NCBI RefSeq assembly: GCF_025717065.2
Contig: NZ_JAOVZO020000018.1
Location: 372,001 to 436,000 of the forward strand
From: Tahibacter soli
Lineage (GTDB): Bacteria > Pseudomonadota > Gammaproteobacteria > Xanthomonadales > Rhodanobacteraceae
Reading direction: 5' to 3'
DNA length: 64,000 nt
Part shown: one piece after another, positions 1-7,893 of the stretch
How positions within the stretch are numbered: the first letter of the stretch is position 1
How the letters are laid out: each line of letters opens with the position of its first letter
Made by a program: the position numbers and the translations under genes
Notes under the pieces: generated by a model
The model's database searches: none
Told to the model about the DNA's origin: nothing
Seen by the model: only the letters and a program-made list of their open reading frames with translations

Positions 1-1
1 C

Positions 2-174
2 GCTCCGGCGTCCCGCCTGCGTAGTCCAGCGCCTATTGGGATGATGAGCAAAAGGCACAAAGCAAAAGCTGGATGACTCGCGGCATCCGCCGCTCGCCCT
101 TCGGGCCGTTCGCTACGCGAACGTTCGCTCCGGCGTCCTGCCTGCGCAGTCCAGCTTTCGCTGGGATGACGAGC
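2..174. repeat. dispersed intergenic repeat, two copies of a ~48-base unit
   Basis: Bases 2-49 and 127-174 are near-identical: both start gctccggcgtcc, continue with gcctgcg, agtccagc and end gggatga then gagc. Between them lies a GC-rich stretch with a 7-bp hairpin at 107-123 (CGTTCGC, loop TAC, GCGAACG). No ribosome binding site or credible reading frame covers the block. The remainder up to base 266 holds nothing recognisable. It looks like a dispersed intergenic repeat family; only two copies are visible here and the first touches the window edge. Confidence 0.6.
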
Positions 175-266
175 CCCGGGGGTTGGGGCGGCAGACGAGC
201 GACGAATCAGATCAAGGGGCGTTTAGTTGATGCTTTCACATTCCGCTGCAACGGACACGCCAGCCC

Positions 267-1442
267 CTACTGCTCAAACCCATCCGCAAACACCACATCC
301 CCCACAGTGAACCGATGCTCGTACGTCCGCGATTGGAACGTCGCGCGGAACCGCCACACGCCCGCCGGCGCGCCGGCCGGCAGCGTGTAGGTCCAGTACC
401 AGTACGATGAGTCGTAGTACGGGTCGCTCGTCGCCTGCGCCATGTCGAAGTTCCAGCTCTGGAACGTCGTGCCGTCGGGCCGCACGATCGCGAAGTTCGT
501 CACCTGCCCCGCGCGCTGGTCGCGGTAGTACGCCGCGAAGATCACCTGCTGGCCCGGCTGCACCGCGTCGGCGAAGTTCGGCGTTTCGGCCACCGGGTTC
601 GGGCAGTTCGGGCTCGGGAAGTTCGGTGCCGCCGAGTGCGTGGCCAGTTCGTTGATCGCCGAGTCGTAGTACGCCGGCTGCTGCGCCCATAGCGTCGCGC
701 CCGCGCGGCACGCGCCCGCATACGGCTCGACGATCTGGTAGTTCGACACCGCCGTGTGATTTTCAAAGTGCAGGTGCGGGCCGGTCGAGAAGCCCGAGCT
801 GCCGACCTTGCCGAGAAACTCGCCGGCCGTCACCGTCGCGCCGATCGCCTTCGACGTGAGCGATCCGGTTTTCATGTGGCCGTACCACGCGACGCTGCCG
901 TCGCCGTGCCGCACGTACACCGCGTTCCAGTCGGCCGAGTAGTTGTTCGGGCAGCTGCGGTCGTTGAAGCCGTCCTGCTTGCCGATGATCGTGCCGGGCG
1001 CCGCGGCCACGATGTCGACCATCTGCTGGTCCATCATGCGCCACGAGAACGGCCACAGAAAGAAGTCGATGCCGGCGTGGTTGTAGCCGTCGGACAAGTC
1101 GTACGAGCGCCCGCCGCAGTTGAAATCGAGCACCTGGTTCGGAAAGCCGGTGTTGAGATCGACGAAATTCGAGATGCCGTGATAGCCGAAGCCGCGGTAC
1201 GCCGGCACCGCGCGCAGCGGCCACTGCAGGTTCGCCTGCCGCGGCGCGAGCATCGCCGGCGCGAGCTTGCCCTCGCGCGTGAGTGCTTCGACGTTGCGCG
1301 CGAGTTCCGCGTCGATGCGCGCGCGATGCTCGGCCGTGAGGTCGTCGCCCGGCGCGTGCCGCCACGGACCGCCGCCGTCGGGCGGTGCGGCCGTCGCCGC
1401 TGTCGTCGTTGCCAGAATCAGCAGTGTCGTTGCGATGCGCAT
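267..1442 (-). CDS. secreted M23 family metallopeptidase
   Basis: Predicted 391 aa exported zinc endopeptidase of the LytM/M23 family, which cleaves peptidoglycan cross-bridges or other glycine-rich peptides. The start at 1442 is chosen over an in-frame ATG 30 bases upstream because GGGAG lies 7 bases before it and it begins a clear signal peptide (residues 1-18, hydrophobic core then ATA). The zinc-site residues are visible: H122-x3-D126 (NHAGID), H189 (WYGHM) and HLH at 223-225 (GPHLHFE). About 150 residues follow the peptidase domain and form a beta-rich tail of unknown role. The protein ends VFADGFEQ, a tail shared in form with another exported protein in this window. Family assignment is firm; substrate is not known. 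Confidence 0.9.
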   Translation of the reverse strand: MRIATTLLILATTTAATAAPPDGGGPWRHAPGDDLTAEHRARIDAELARNVEALTREGKLAPAMLAPRQANLQWPLRAVPAYRGFGYHGISNFVDLNTGFPNQVLDFNCGGRSYDLSDGYNHAGIDFFLWPFSWRMMDQQMVDIVAAAPGTIIGKQDGFNDRSCPNNYSADWNAVYVRHGDGSVAWYGHMKTGSLTSKAIGATVTAGEFLGKVGSSGFSTGPHLHFENHTAVSNYQIVEPYAGACRAGATLWAQQPAYYDSAINELATHSAAPNFPSPNCPNPVAETPNFADAVQPGQQVIFAAYYRDQRAGQVTNFAIVRPDGTTFQSWNFDMAQATSDPYYDSSYWYWTYTLPAGAPAGVWRFRATFQSRTYEHRFTVGDVVFADGFEQ

Positions 1443-1914
1443 CGGTGGTCTCCCTCGGTCCTTGGGACGCACAGGATAGCGCTGTCGCGAGGCGTCGGCG
1501 CGACGTGTTCGTGCGGTCGCGCTCGCTCGTCGTCGATGGCGAGCGCGGACCTCGCCCGGCGCATCGCCTGTCGCATCGCAACCTGTCGGTTCTGCGCGTT
1601 GACAATTTCACAATGATCTGAAATCGAGCGGCCATGCGGTTCCGGAAGCTGCGGCCGAAAAGGCGCAGCACCCCCGACCATCGTCGATCGCGATATCGCG
1701 GCTCGGGGCGATAGCCGCGATGCTGCATTTGCGCTTTGTAGCCAAGACCGCGAAGTAGCAACCGGAACAAACGGCGAAAGCGGCGCCGTCGCACGCGCAT
1801 GATGCGGCGACGACGGCGACCCGCGCGCGGGCGCGGCCCGTTCCGGACAGCGCGGTCCGTCGCGCCGAACCCTGTCGGCGCGGCCGTTCATCCACCCACG
1901 CAATGGAGACATCC
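1443..1914. other. intergenic region, no gene seen
   Basis: This 472-base gap separates two divergent genes. No reading frame in it has a convincing start or protein. A TTGACA hexamer sits at 1599-1604 but lacks a good -10 box at 17 bases, so no promoter is called. Promoters for both flanking genes presumably lie here. Confidence 0.4.
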
Positions 1915-2346
1915 ATGAAACTGCATTACGCGCTCGCGCTCGTCGTTGCCGCCGCCCTCCCGCTCGCCGCGACGGCGGCCGACAAGAAAGGTCCGACGAG
2001 CAAGACCGACCGTTCCGAAACCGTCGTGCCGGCCGCCGCGGCCGGTTCGACGTCGCTCGCCTGCTATTTCCAGAAGGGCAGCGACGTGACGTGGTACTGG
2101 GGCCTCACGTCCGACTCGCAGTGGTACGCGCTGCCGGGCGACTGGCAGAAGACGCCGCACACGAAGCTGCAGAAGTTCTTCACGACGGCGAACCAGAGCG
2201 CGGTCACTACGGCGTGCGCAAATTCGTCGACGTACTACGGCCTTGTCGGCTACACGCTGCAGTCGGCGTTCGCGGCCGACAAGGGCGCGGGCTACAACTA
2301 TCCGATCATCTTCGGCGGCAACACGGAGCTGTGGCCGCAGTATTGA
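1915..2346 (+). CDS. small exported protein of unknown function
   Basis: 143 aa. The start at 1915 is preferred to an ATG 12 bases upstream because GGAGA precedes it at the right distance and it opens a signal peptide (MKLHYALAL through ATAA). The mature part is rich in Tyr, Trp, Thr and Ser and has two Cys (SLACYF and TACANS) that could form one disulfide outside the cytoplasm. I do not recognise the family. It is a single-gene unit followed by a strong hairpin at 2353-2384. Confidence 0.75.
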   Translation: MKLHYALALVVAAALPLAATAADKKGPTSKTDRSETVVPAAAAGSTSLACYFQKGSDVTWYWGLTSDSQWYALPGDWQKTPHTKLQKFFTTANQSAVTTACANSSTYYGLVGYTLQSAFAADKGAGYNYPIIFGGNTELWPQY

Positions 2347-2352
2347 TGCGGC

Positions 2353-2390
2353 AGCGCCGCCTCGCCTTCGGGCGGGGCGGCGCTTATTCC
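2353..2390. terminator. hairpin terminator after the small exported protein
   Basis: A 14-bp stem (2353-2366 with 2371-2384, one G-U pair) closed by a TTCG tetraloop and followed by TATT. It lies 7 bases after one stop and just before the convergent gene ending at 2397, so it may serve both directions. Confidence 0.65.
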
Positions 2391-2396
2391 CGCCAG

Positions 2397-3293
2397 CTAC
2401 CTTCGCCCGCCAAGCCACCAACCCTCGTCGTCGCGCGACCGCGTTGCGGCGTAGGCGTAGACACGCGATGCAAGGCCGGCTTCGCGCGCCACGAACACCG
2501 CATAGTGCTCGTCGGAACCACCGCCGTAAACCTGCGTGTAGACCCAGCCGTGCCGTGCGGCAAACGTCGCCGTCCGCATCTCGGCGCCCGCACCGAGTCG
2601 TCCGAATTTCCAGATGGCATCGAGCGGCGTCGTGTCCGGAAAGCACGCGCGCGCAATTGCGTCGTCGTGCGACGTTCGGCGCCACAGGTTCGCAAGCACC
2701 CGAGCCGACGTCACGCGATAGATCGCACGCAGCGCCGTCTCTCCGCATACATTTTCCACGCCGCAACGCAGGATCTGCGCTTCCGCCGTGTGTGGTCTCC
2801 ACCAGTCACCGCTGTATGCGTAGAACTCGCAGTAGACGAGCACCGCGCCGTCGTGCTTTCCGGCGAACTCCCAGCAGACGCTTCCCTCCGCACCGTAGTC
2901 GCCGAAGCATGCCATTCGAAAATCGCCGTCGATGGACCCGATGTCGCGATAATCGCAATGCACGTGGTCGGCATGGCTTTCGCGCAGACGCCCAAGCCAT
3001 TCGCTGTGCATGCCCGCCCGTGCGACAACCATCGTACCGATGAACGCATCGAACACGTGGCACGAGCGCCGCGACAAGACCTCGTGTATCCACGCGTCGG
3101 TTGCGCGCTCGATTTCCAGCTGCTGCGTCGTTCTTTGCGCATGCGAGAGCCGGGACGAAAGCTCGAAGGCAGGCTGGGGAGGAAGCGCTTCCGCAAGCGT
3201 ATCTGCAGGGATCAGAAGCCGGACTTCAGCGGAAAGATCTTGTGCTTTGAGACCGGCAATCCCGCTGCAAAAAACCAGCGTGTCGAACTTCAT
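2397..3293 (-). CDS. hypothetical protein, third gene of the XRE cassette
   Basis: 298 aa, cytoplasmic by appearance (no signal peptide or membrane segment). Not recognised. Its start codon overlaps the stop of the upstream gene (ATGA at 3290-3293), so the two are translationally coupled. The protein is rich in Cys, Trp, His and Tyr in the middle, with a motif-like run around CFGDYG and GDWWRP. Base composition is visibly less GC-biased than the flanking M23 and DUF4082 genes, which suggests recent acquisition. Position in a cassette behind a small DNA-binding protein would fit a toxin-antitoxin or defence role, but nothing in the sequence proves it. Confidence 0.65.
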   Translation of the reverse strand: MKFDTLVFCSGIAGLKAQDLSAEVRLLIPADTLAEALPPQPAFELSSRLSHAQRTTQQLEIERATDAWIHEVLSRRSCHVFDAFIGTMVVARAGMHSEWLGRLRESHADHVHCDYRDIGSIDGDFRMACFGDYGAEGSVCWEFAGKHDGAVLVYCEFYAYSGDWWRPHTAEAQILRCGVENVCGETALRAIYRVTSARVLANLWRRTSHDDAIARACFPDTTPLDAIWKFGRLGAGAEMRTATFAARHGWVYTQVYGGGSDEHYAVFVAREAGLASRVYAYAATRSRDDEGWWLGGRR

Positions 3294-3784
3294 GACGCAG
3301 CACAGATTTCGGCGACATCATTGAAGCCGGGCACATCCTCGGCGAATTCGCGGGCCCACGTAGCTAGTGGCTCGTGCAAATCCGAGGCATCCAGAAACAC
3401 CTGGAACAGTACACGTTCGACGACTTCGACGCGGCGCTGCCGCAACGCCGCGATCGCAGTGGCGCGAGCCGCGCGATCGTCGACACCATCAATGCCCGCG
3501 ATGCGCAGCACCCAATGCAGCCGCCGTCGCGTGTGTATGTCGCCGATCCGAGCCAGCGCGTCAAATCCGCGCGCCCACCAGGATGGCGAGCGGTCGACGG
3601 CGAGTTCGAAGAACGACGGCGCGTTGAACTGCAGTCGATGCTCGATATGCGCCTTCAAGTCGAGCACGGCCGCGATCGTCGCTTCGGCGTGCGTCAGGTC
3701 GCTCACCGCCACGCGACCGATCCGGGCAGCTGGACGCTCGGTGAGAAGTACCAATTGAAAATAGGCGGCTTCCGATTTCTTCAT
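3290..3784 (-). CDS. hypothetical protein, second gene of the XRE cassette
   Basis: 164 aa from the ATG at 3784 (MKKSEAAYF); a longer in-frame start at 3856 would add 24 residues that look like noise. Overlaps the next gene by 4 bases. It is mostly helical with a cluster of Arg-rich segments (RRRLHW, RQRRVEVVERV) and a Trp pair (SWWARGF). I do not recognise the family. It follows the XRE-type gene after a 78-base gap and is probably in the same transcript. Confidence 0.6.
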   Translation of the reverse strand: MKKSEAAYFQLVLLTERPAARIGRVAVSDLTHAEATIAAVLDLKAHIEHRLQFNAPSFFELAVDRSPSWWARGFDALARIGDIHTRRRLHWVLRIAGIDGVDDRAARATAIAALRQRRVEVVERVLFQVFLDASDLHEPLATWAREFAEDVPGFNDVAEICAAS

Positions 3785-3862
3785 TCGACTATCCGTTTCG
3801 ACACTCGCTCCCGAGAATCTGCCAGCAGGCGACCGACTTCGTACGCTCCAGATCAAACGCCT

Positions 3863-4366
3863 TCATTGCCAGATATCACGCAGGCTTTTTACCTGTCGCG
3901 CGAGTTCGCGGTAGTTCGCCCAGATTTCACCGCGCTCGACGCGCAGCTCCTCGCGAAGCTGATCGACAACGCCGGCGAGCAGCGACACGGGCGCATCGTC
4001 GAGCAGCGCGTGCAGGTGCGGCTCGTAGGCGGTCGGTAGCATTCCCGTCGCGAGTATCTTCGTCAGTCGCGCCGCCGTGATCGGCTTACGGTAGCTGACG
4101 CTGGCCGTAGCGGCCGCACGCGCAAGCGGCGCGAGCCTGCGACGGGGCGGCGACGTAACGCGACCATCGACAACCTGCAACCCAAGCCCCAGCGCGGAAG
4201 CAAGGCGCTCGGCCTTGTTGAGGCCCAGATCAGCGACGGCACCCGTTTCGACTTCGTTGATCGTCTGCCGCGACAAGCCAGCGAGCGAGGCGACCTGCGC
4301 CTGCGTCAGTCCCATTTCCGTACGCCGCGTCTTCAGCGCGCGCCCAAGTTCGTGGATGGTGCTCAT
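3863..4366 (-). CDS. XRE-family helix-turn-helix regulator, antitoxin-like
   Basis: 167 aa. The N-terminal 60 residues are a Cro/C1-type helix-turn-helix (MGLTQAQVASLAGLSRQTI then NEVETG). The C-terminal half carries a conserved-looking stretch (YRKPITAARLTKIL) of the kind seen in antitoxin-type regulators that normally sit before a nucleotidyltransferase toxin. No nucleotidyltransferase motif is seen in the two downstream genes. The start at 4366 is chosen because the helix-turn-helix begins there; the 37 upstream residues are compositionally odd. An imperfect palindrome lies 29 bases upstream, consistent with self-repression. DNA binding is secure; the antitoxin role is inference. Confidence 0.8.
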   Translation of the reverse strand: MSTIHELGRALKTRRTEMGLTQAQVASLAGLSRQTINEVETGAVADLGLNKAERLASALGLGLQVVDGRVTSPPRRRLAPLARAAATASVSYRKPITAARLTKILATGMLPTAYEPHLHALLDDAPVSLLAGVVDQLREELRVERGEIWANYRELARQVKSLRDIWQ

Positions 4367-4394
4367 GTGTCGATCGTACGCGCATCGCCGTTCG

Positions 4395-4412
4395 TGTCCA
4401 ATATATCCGACA
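4395..4412. promoter_or_regulatory. candidate operator palindrome of the XRE gene
   Basis: An 18-base imperfect inverted repeat, on the minus strand TGTCGGATA followed by TATTGGACA (two mismatches between arms). It is AT-rich in a GC-rich background and sits just upstream of the helix-turn-helix gene start, where autoregulators of this family usually bind. Inferred, not proven. Confidence 0.45.
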
Positions 4413-4439
4413 TCGAATTCAGCCGGCCTTCTCGGCAAC

Positions 4440-4465
4440 CGGCCGCCGCCCCGAGGCGGCGGCCG
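4440..4465. terminator. GC-rich hairpin after the DUF4082 gene
   Basis: A perfect 11-bp stem (4440-4450 with 4455-4465) with loop CCGA, 14 bases beyond the stop of the minus-strand DUF4082 gene. There is no T-run, so termination is likely but not certain. Confidence 0.4.
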
Positions 4466-4478
4466 ATCACGCCACACC

Positions 4479-7400
4479 TCAATCCCTCTCGAAAATCACA
4501 TCCACCCAATAGTTGTTCGCATTGAACGTCTGATCCGGAAACACTGTGGTCGCGCCGTAGCGATACACCCCGTTGCCGCCGCTCGCTGCGCTCGACGGCG
4601 CGTGCAGCGGCGCGTTGTCGTATGCGCTCGCGAAGTAGTTCGCGTCGGCCGCGTAGTAGCCGTTCGGTGCGTGGTACGACGCGACGTACATCGTGTTCGC
4701 CGCGATCGTCACCGGCGTCGCGAACAGCACCGACTGCCATCCGCTCGCCGTTTCGTTCGCGAACGTCGCGGTCGCGAGCGCCGTGCCGTTCGCCGCCCAC
4801 AGCGTGCCCGTGTGCGTGCCGGTGTTCTGCACGCCCTTGAAGAACCGCAGGCCGAGCACGCGGCCCGCGATGTCGCTCGTGAACTTCACGCCGAGTTCGA
4901 CCGCGCTCGTGTCGTTCGCCGACGCGGTCGCCGGCGTCGTCGTGTCGCTCCACAGCGTGTCGGGCGGCACGTCGACGAATACCGGTTCGACCCAGTAGTT
5001 CGTCGCGTTGAATGTCGACGTCGGGAACGCGCTCGCGCCGTAGACGAACACGCCGTTCGCGCCCGATGCCGCATGCAGCGGCGGGTTGTCGACGCCGGCC
5101 GTCGCGAAGTACGCGCCATCGGCGGCATAGTGGCCGTCCGGGGCGTGGTACGACGCGACGTAGGTGGTGTTCGCTTCAACGTTTACCGGCGTCGCGAAGT
5201 TCACTTGTTGCCAACCGGTCGGCGTTTCGTCGGCGAACGTCGCGCTCGCGAGCAGCGTGCCGCTCGCGTTCCACAGGTTGCCGACGTGCGTGCCGGTGTT
5301 GCCCGACCCCTTGTAGAACCGCACGCCGATCACGCGGCCGCGCCGCTCGCTCGTGAACTTCACGCCGAGTTCCACCGCCTGCGTGTCGGCGAACGCAGGC
5401 GTCGCCGGCACCGTCGATGGCGTCCACAACGTGAAGCCGCCGGCCGCCGGTGGCGGAATCGGCGCGTCGTAGACCGCCGCGTAGTTGCCGTCCTGCGCGG
5501 CGAAGAACGCGTACGACACGCCCTTGATCGTCTGCGTCGCGAACGGCACGGCGACGCCGCCGCGCGTGATCGCCGACAGCGCGTGCGTCGCCGAGTTCGA
5601 CGGCAGCATCGCCTGCAGGTTGTGCGCGCCGGCGTCGGCGTCGATCGCGAAGTTCAGCGTCGTGCCGTTCCACGCGAACGCCGAGAACGTCGACGCGTTG
5701 CGGCCGTCGACCCACGTCAGCGCCTGCTGCGCGCTGATCACCGGTACGCCGTGCGCGGCGGCGGCGCTGAGCACGCCATCGGAGAACGCGGTGTCGCGAT
5801 AGTCGTCGTGCGTGCCGAACAGGCCGTAGTAGCCTTCGCTGCCGAGCGCGCGCGCGAGCAGCGTCGACGTCGCGGCCGGATACGCCAGGTCGTTTTCGTT
5901 GACGAGCTGCGAGACGCCCTGATAGACGTCGATGACGCTGCCGTCGAGATCGGCGAAGCGCATCGGCAGGCCCGAGCCGGTGAACACGCCCGGCCGGCCG
6001 AGCACCCAGCTGCCGGGCCAGTAGTAGTAGTCCATGCTGTAACGGATACCGTGCGCGAGCTGCGCCTTCGCCTGGCTCGCCCAGTCGCTCCACACGATGC
6101 AGTGGTAGCGCGACGTGCGTTGCGCCGGCAGGCCGGGCCACGTCGTCGCGAACTGCGCGAGCTGCGTCGTGTAGGTGTCGGAGAGCTGCGCGAGCGACGC
6201 GAAGTCGGTGCAGCCGTTCTGCGTGTGCACGCCGAGTTCGAAGCCTTGTGCGTCGTACGCGAGCGCCTGCGTCGGCGTCAGCGCCGCGCCGGTGTACATC
6301 CACGACGTCGCGCGCGGGCACGTCCAGTCGGCGACCGAGCAGCCCGGCGCGCTCGCGGCGAGAAACTTGTCGAACGTCGCGACAGTGCCCTGCGCGGTGT
6401 TGTGGTCGTCGAGCGTGTGCACGATCGCGGCCTTGATGCCGTTCGGCAGATACCAGAAGCGCGGCAGCGGCTTGCGCGCGAGGTTCATGCGCGTGACGAG
6501 ATTCGCGAGCAGGCGCTGCTGCTCGTCGGCCTGCGGTATCGCCACCTTGTCGAGGTTGACGTAGTTCGGGAAGAACAGGTCGTCCGGGCGGATCGGCGAC
6601 GAGCCGTCGGTCTCCGTGCCGGCCGCCGCGGGATTGCCCTGGCGCGTATAGACCACCGACTTTGCGAGATCGTATACGAATGCCGCCGCACGGCCGCCGT
6701 TCGCGCCGACGCTGCGCCACGTCACCGCGGGATTCGCCGTCGCCGTCGCGGCATTGCTGTACAGCGTCGCGATCGCGGTCGCGCCGTTCAGCGCGTAGCG
6801 GTCGGCCGTCGCGTGGAACTGCATCGTCGCGCCGACGATGCCGGCGCCGGGGCTCGCGCTCGTGTCGACGCCGATGTACGCGTCTGCGAGCGTCGCCGAG
6901 GCGTCGGTGAGACCGAGCAGCGGCGCGAGTTTCTTGTCCGGCCGCATCGCGACGAGATTGCCGCCGGCCGCGACGTAGTTTTCGAACAACGTCACTTGCG
7001 CGGTCGACAACGGCATTTCGCCGAGGATCACGACGTCGTAGCCGGCGAGCACGGTCGCGTCGATCGCGGCGATATCGGCCTGCGCGTAGGCGTTCAGCCC
7101 TTCCGCTTCGAGGATTTCGGCGTAGTAGCGCGTGAACGGGTTGGCCGCGGCGGTGACGATGAGAATCGGCGCGGCGGCCGGCGGCGGATCGACGGGCGGG
7201 CCCGACGGCTCGAACACCACGTCGACCCAGTAGTTCGACGCACGGAAGCTGTCGGTCGGAAACGCGCTCGTCGCGCCGTAGACGTAGACGCCGTTCGCGG
7301 GGCCCGCCGGCGCCGACAGCGGCGCGTTCGTCACGCCGCTCGTCGCGAAGTAGTCGTTGTCGGCCGAGTAGTTGCCGTTCGGCGCGTGGTACGACACGAC

Positions 7401-7748
7401 GTAGGTCGTGTTCGCGGCAATCGCGACCGGCGTCGCGAGCGCCTGCTGCTGCCAGCCGCTCGCGGTTTCGTTCGCGAACGTCGCGCTCGCGAGCAGCGTG
7501 CCGCCCGCGCTCCACAGATTGCCGACGTGCGTGCCGGTGTTGTTCGGACCTTTGTAGTAGCGGATCGCCGTAATCGATCCGGCGACGTTGGCTGCAAACT
7601 TCACGCCGAGTTCGACGGCGTTCGTGTCGTTCGCGGTGATCGTCGCGGGCGTCGCCGTCGGCGGCCACAGCGACGCGGCGGATGTCGGCAGGGACAACGC
7701 GGCGACGAGCAGCGCCGCGCCTGCGCGCAGGGAAATATCGAATGTCAT
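4479..7748 (-). CDS. large exported protein with three DUF4082 modules and a deacetylase-like centre
   Basis: 1089 aa. A signal peptide opens at the chosen start (MTFDISLRAGAALL to TSAAS). Three ~140-residue DUF4082 modules are recognisable by repeated motifs: VELGVKF, KG-x2-NTGTHVG/TGTLW, ASYHAPNG or SYHAPDG, and a closing NYWV. One is at the N-terminus and two are tandem at the C-terminus. Between them lie a ThuA/glutamine-amidotransferase-like segment (LAGYDVVILGEMPL) and a polysaccharide-deacetylase-like segment with HTLDDHN and GVHTQNGC, which may hold the metal-binding Asp and His. DUF4082 is a beta-sandwich found in secreted carbohydrate-active proteins, so an extracellular glycan-processing role is likely but inferred. 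It stands alone and ends at a hairpin. Confidence 0.85.
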   Translation of the reverse strand: MTFDISLRAGAALLVAALSLPTSAASLWPPTATPATITANDTNAVELGVKFAANVAGSITAIRYYKGPNNTGTHVGNLWSAGGTLLASATFANETASGWQQQALATPVAIAANTTYVVSYHAPNGNYSADNDYFATSGVTNAPLSAPAGPANGVYVYGATSAFPTDSFRASNYWVDVVFEPSGPPVDPPPAAAPILIVTAAANPFTRYYAEILEAEGLNAYAQADIAAIDATVLAGYDVVILGEMPLSTAQVTLFENYVAAGGNLVAMRPDKKLAPLLGLTDASATLADAYIGVDTSASPGAGIVGATMQFHATADRYALNGATAIATLYSNAATATANPAVTWRSVGANGGRAAAFVYDLAKSVVYTRQGNPAAAGTETDGSSPIRPDDLFFPNYVNLDKVAIPQADEQQRLLANLVTRMNLARKPLPRFWYLPNGIKAAIVHTLDDHNTAQGTVATFDKFLAASAPGCSVADWTCPRATSWMYTGAALTPTQALAYDAQGFELGVHTQNGCTDFASLAQLSDTYTTQLAQFATTWPGLPAQRTSRYHCIVWSDWASQAKAQLAHGIRYSMDYYYWPGSWVLGRPGVFTGSGLPMRFADLDGSVIDVYQGVSQLVNENDLAYPAATSTLLARALGSEGYYGLFGTHDDYRDTAFSDGVLSAAAAHGVPVISAQQALTWVDGRNASTFSAFAWNGTTLNFAIDADAGAHNLQAMLPSNSATHALSAITRGGVAVPFATQTIKGVSYAFFAAQDGNYAAVYDAPIPPPAAGGFTLWTPSTVPATPAFADTQAVELGVKFTSERRGRVIGVRFYKGSGNTGTHVGNLWNASGTLLASATFADETPTGWQQVNFATPVNVEANTTYVASYHAPDGHYAADGAYFATAGVDNPPLHAASGANGVFVYGASAFPTSTFNATNYWVEPVFVDVPPDTLWSDTTTPATASANDTSAVELGVKFTSDIAGRVLGLRFFKGVQNTGTHTGTLWAANGTALATATFANETASGWQSVLFATPVTIAANTMYVASYHAPNGYYAADANYFASAYDNAPLHAPSSAASGGNGVYRYGATTVFPDQTFNANNYWVDVIFERD

Positions 7749-7893
7749 GGGAGCCTCGCTCGCGGCGCCAGGGTGCGCCGCAGGCGGCATTTTGTACTTG
7801 TGGGTTACTGCCGTTTCGTGTCGGGCGCAGCAGTTTTCCGCGCGTTCACTTTGTATCGCCGCGTCGTCGCGACGAGCCGTGCGCAGGGCGCGA

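Noticed and set aside
1599..1627. Sigma-70 promoter starting with TTGACA in the first long gap
   Set aside because: The hexamer at -10 distance (AATCGA) is poor and no other support exists.
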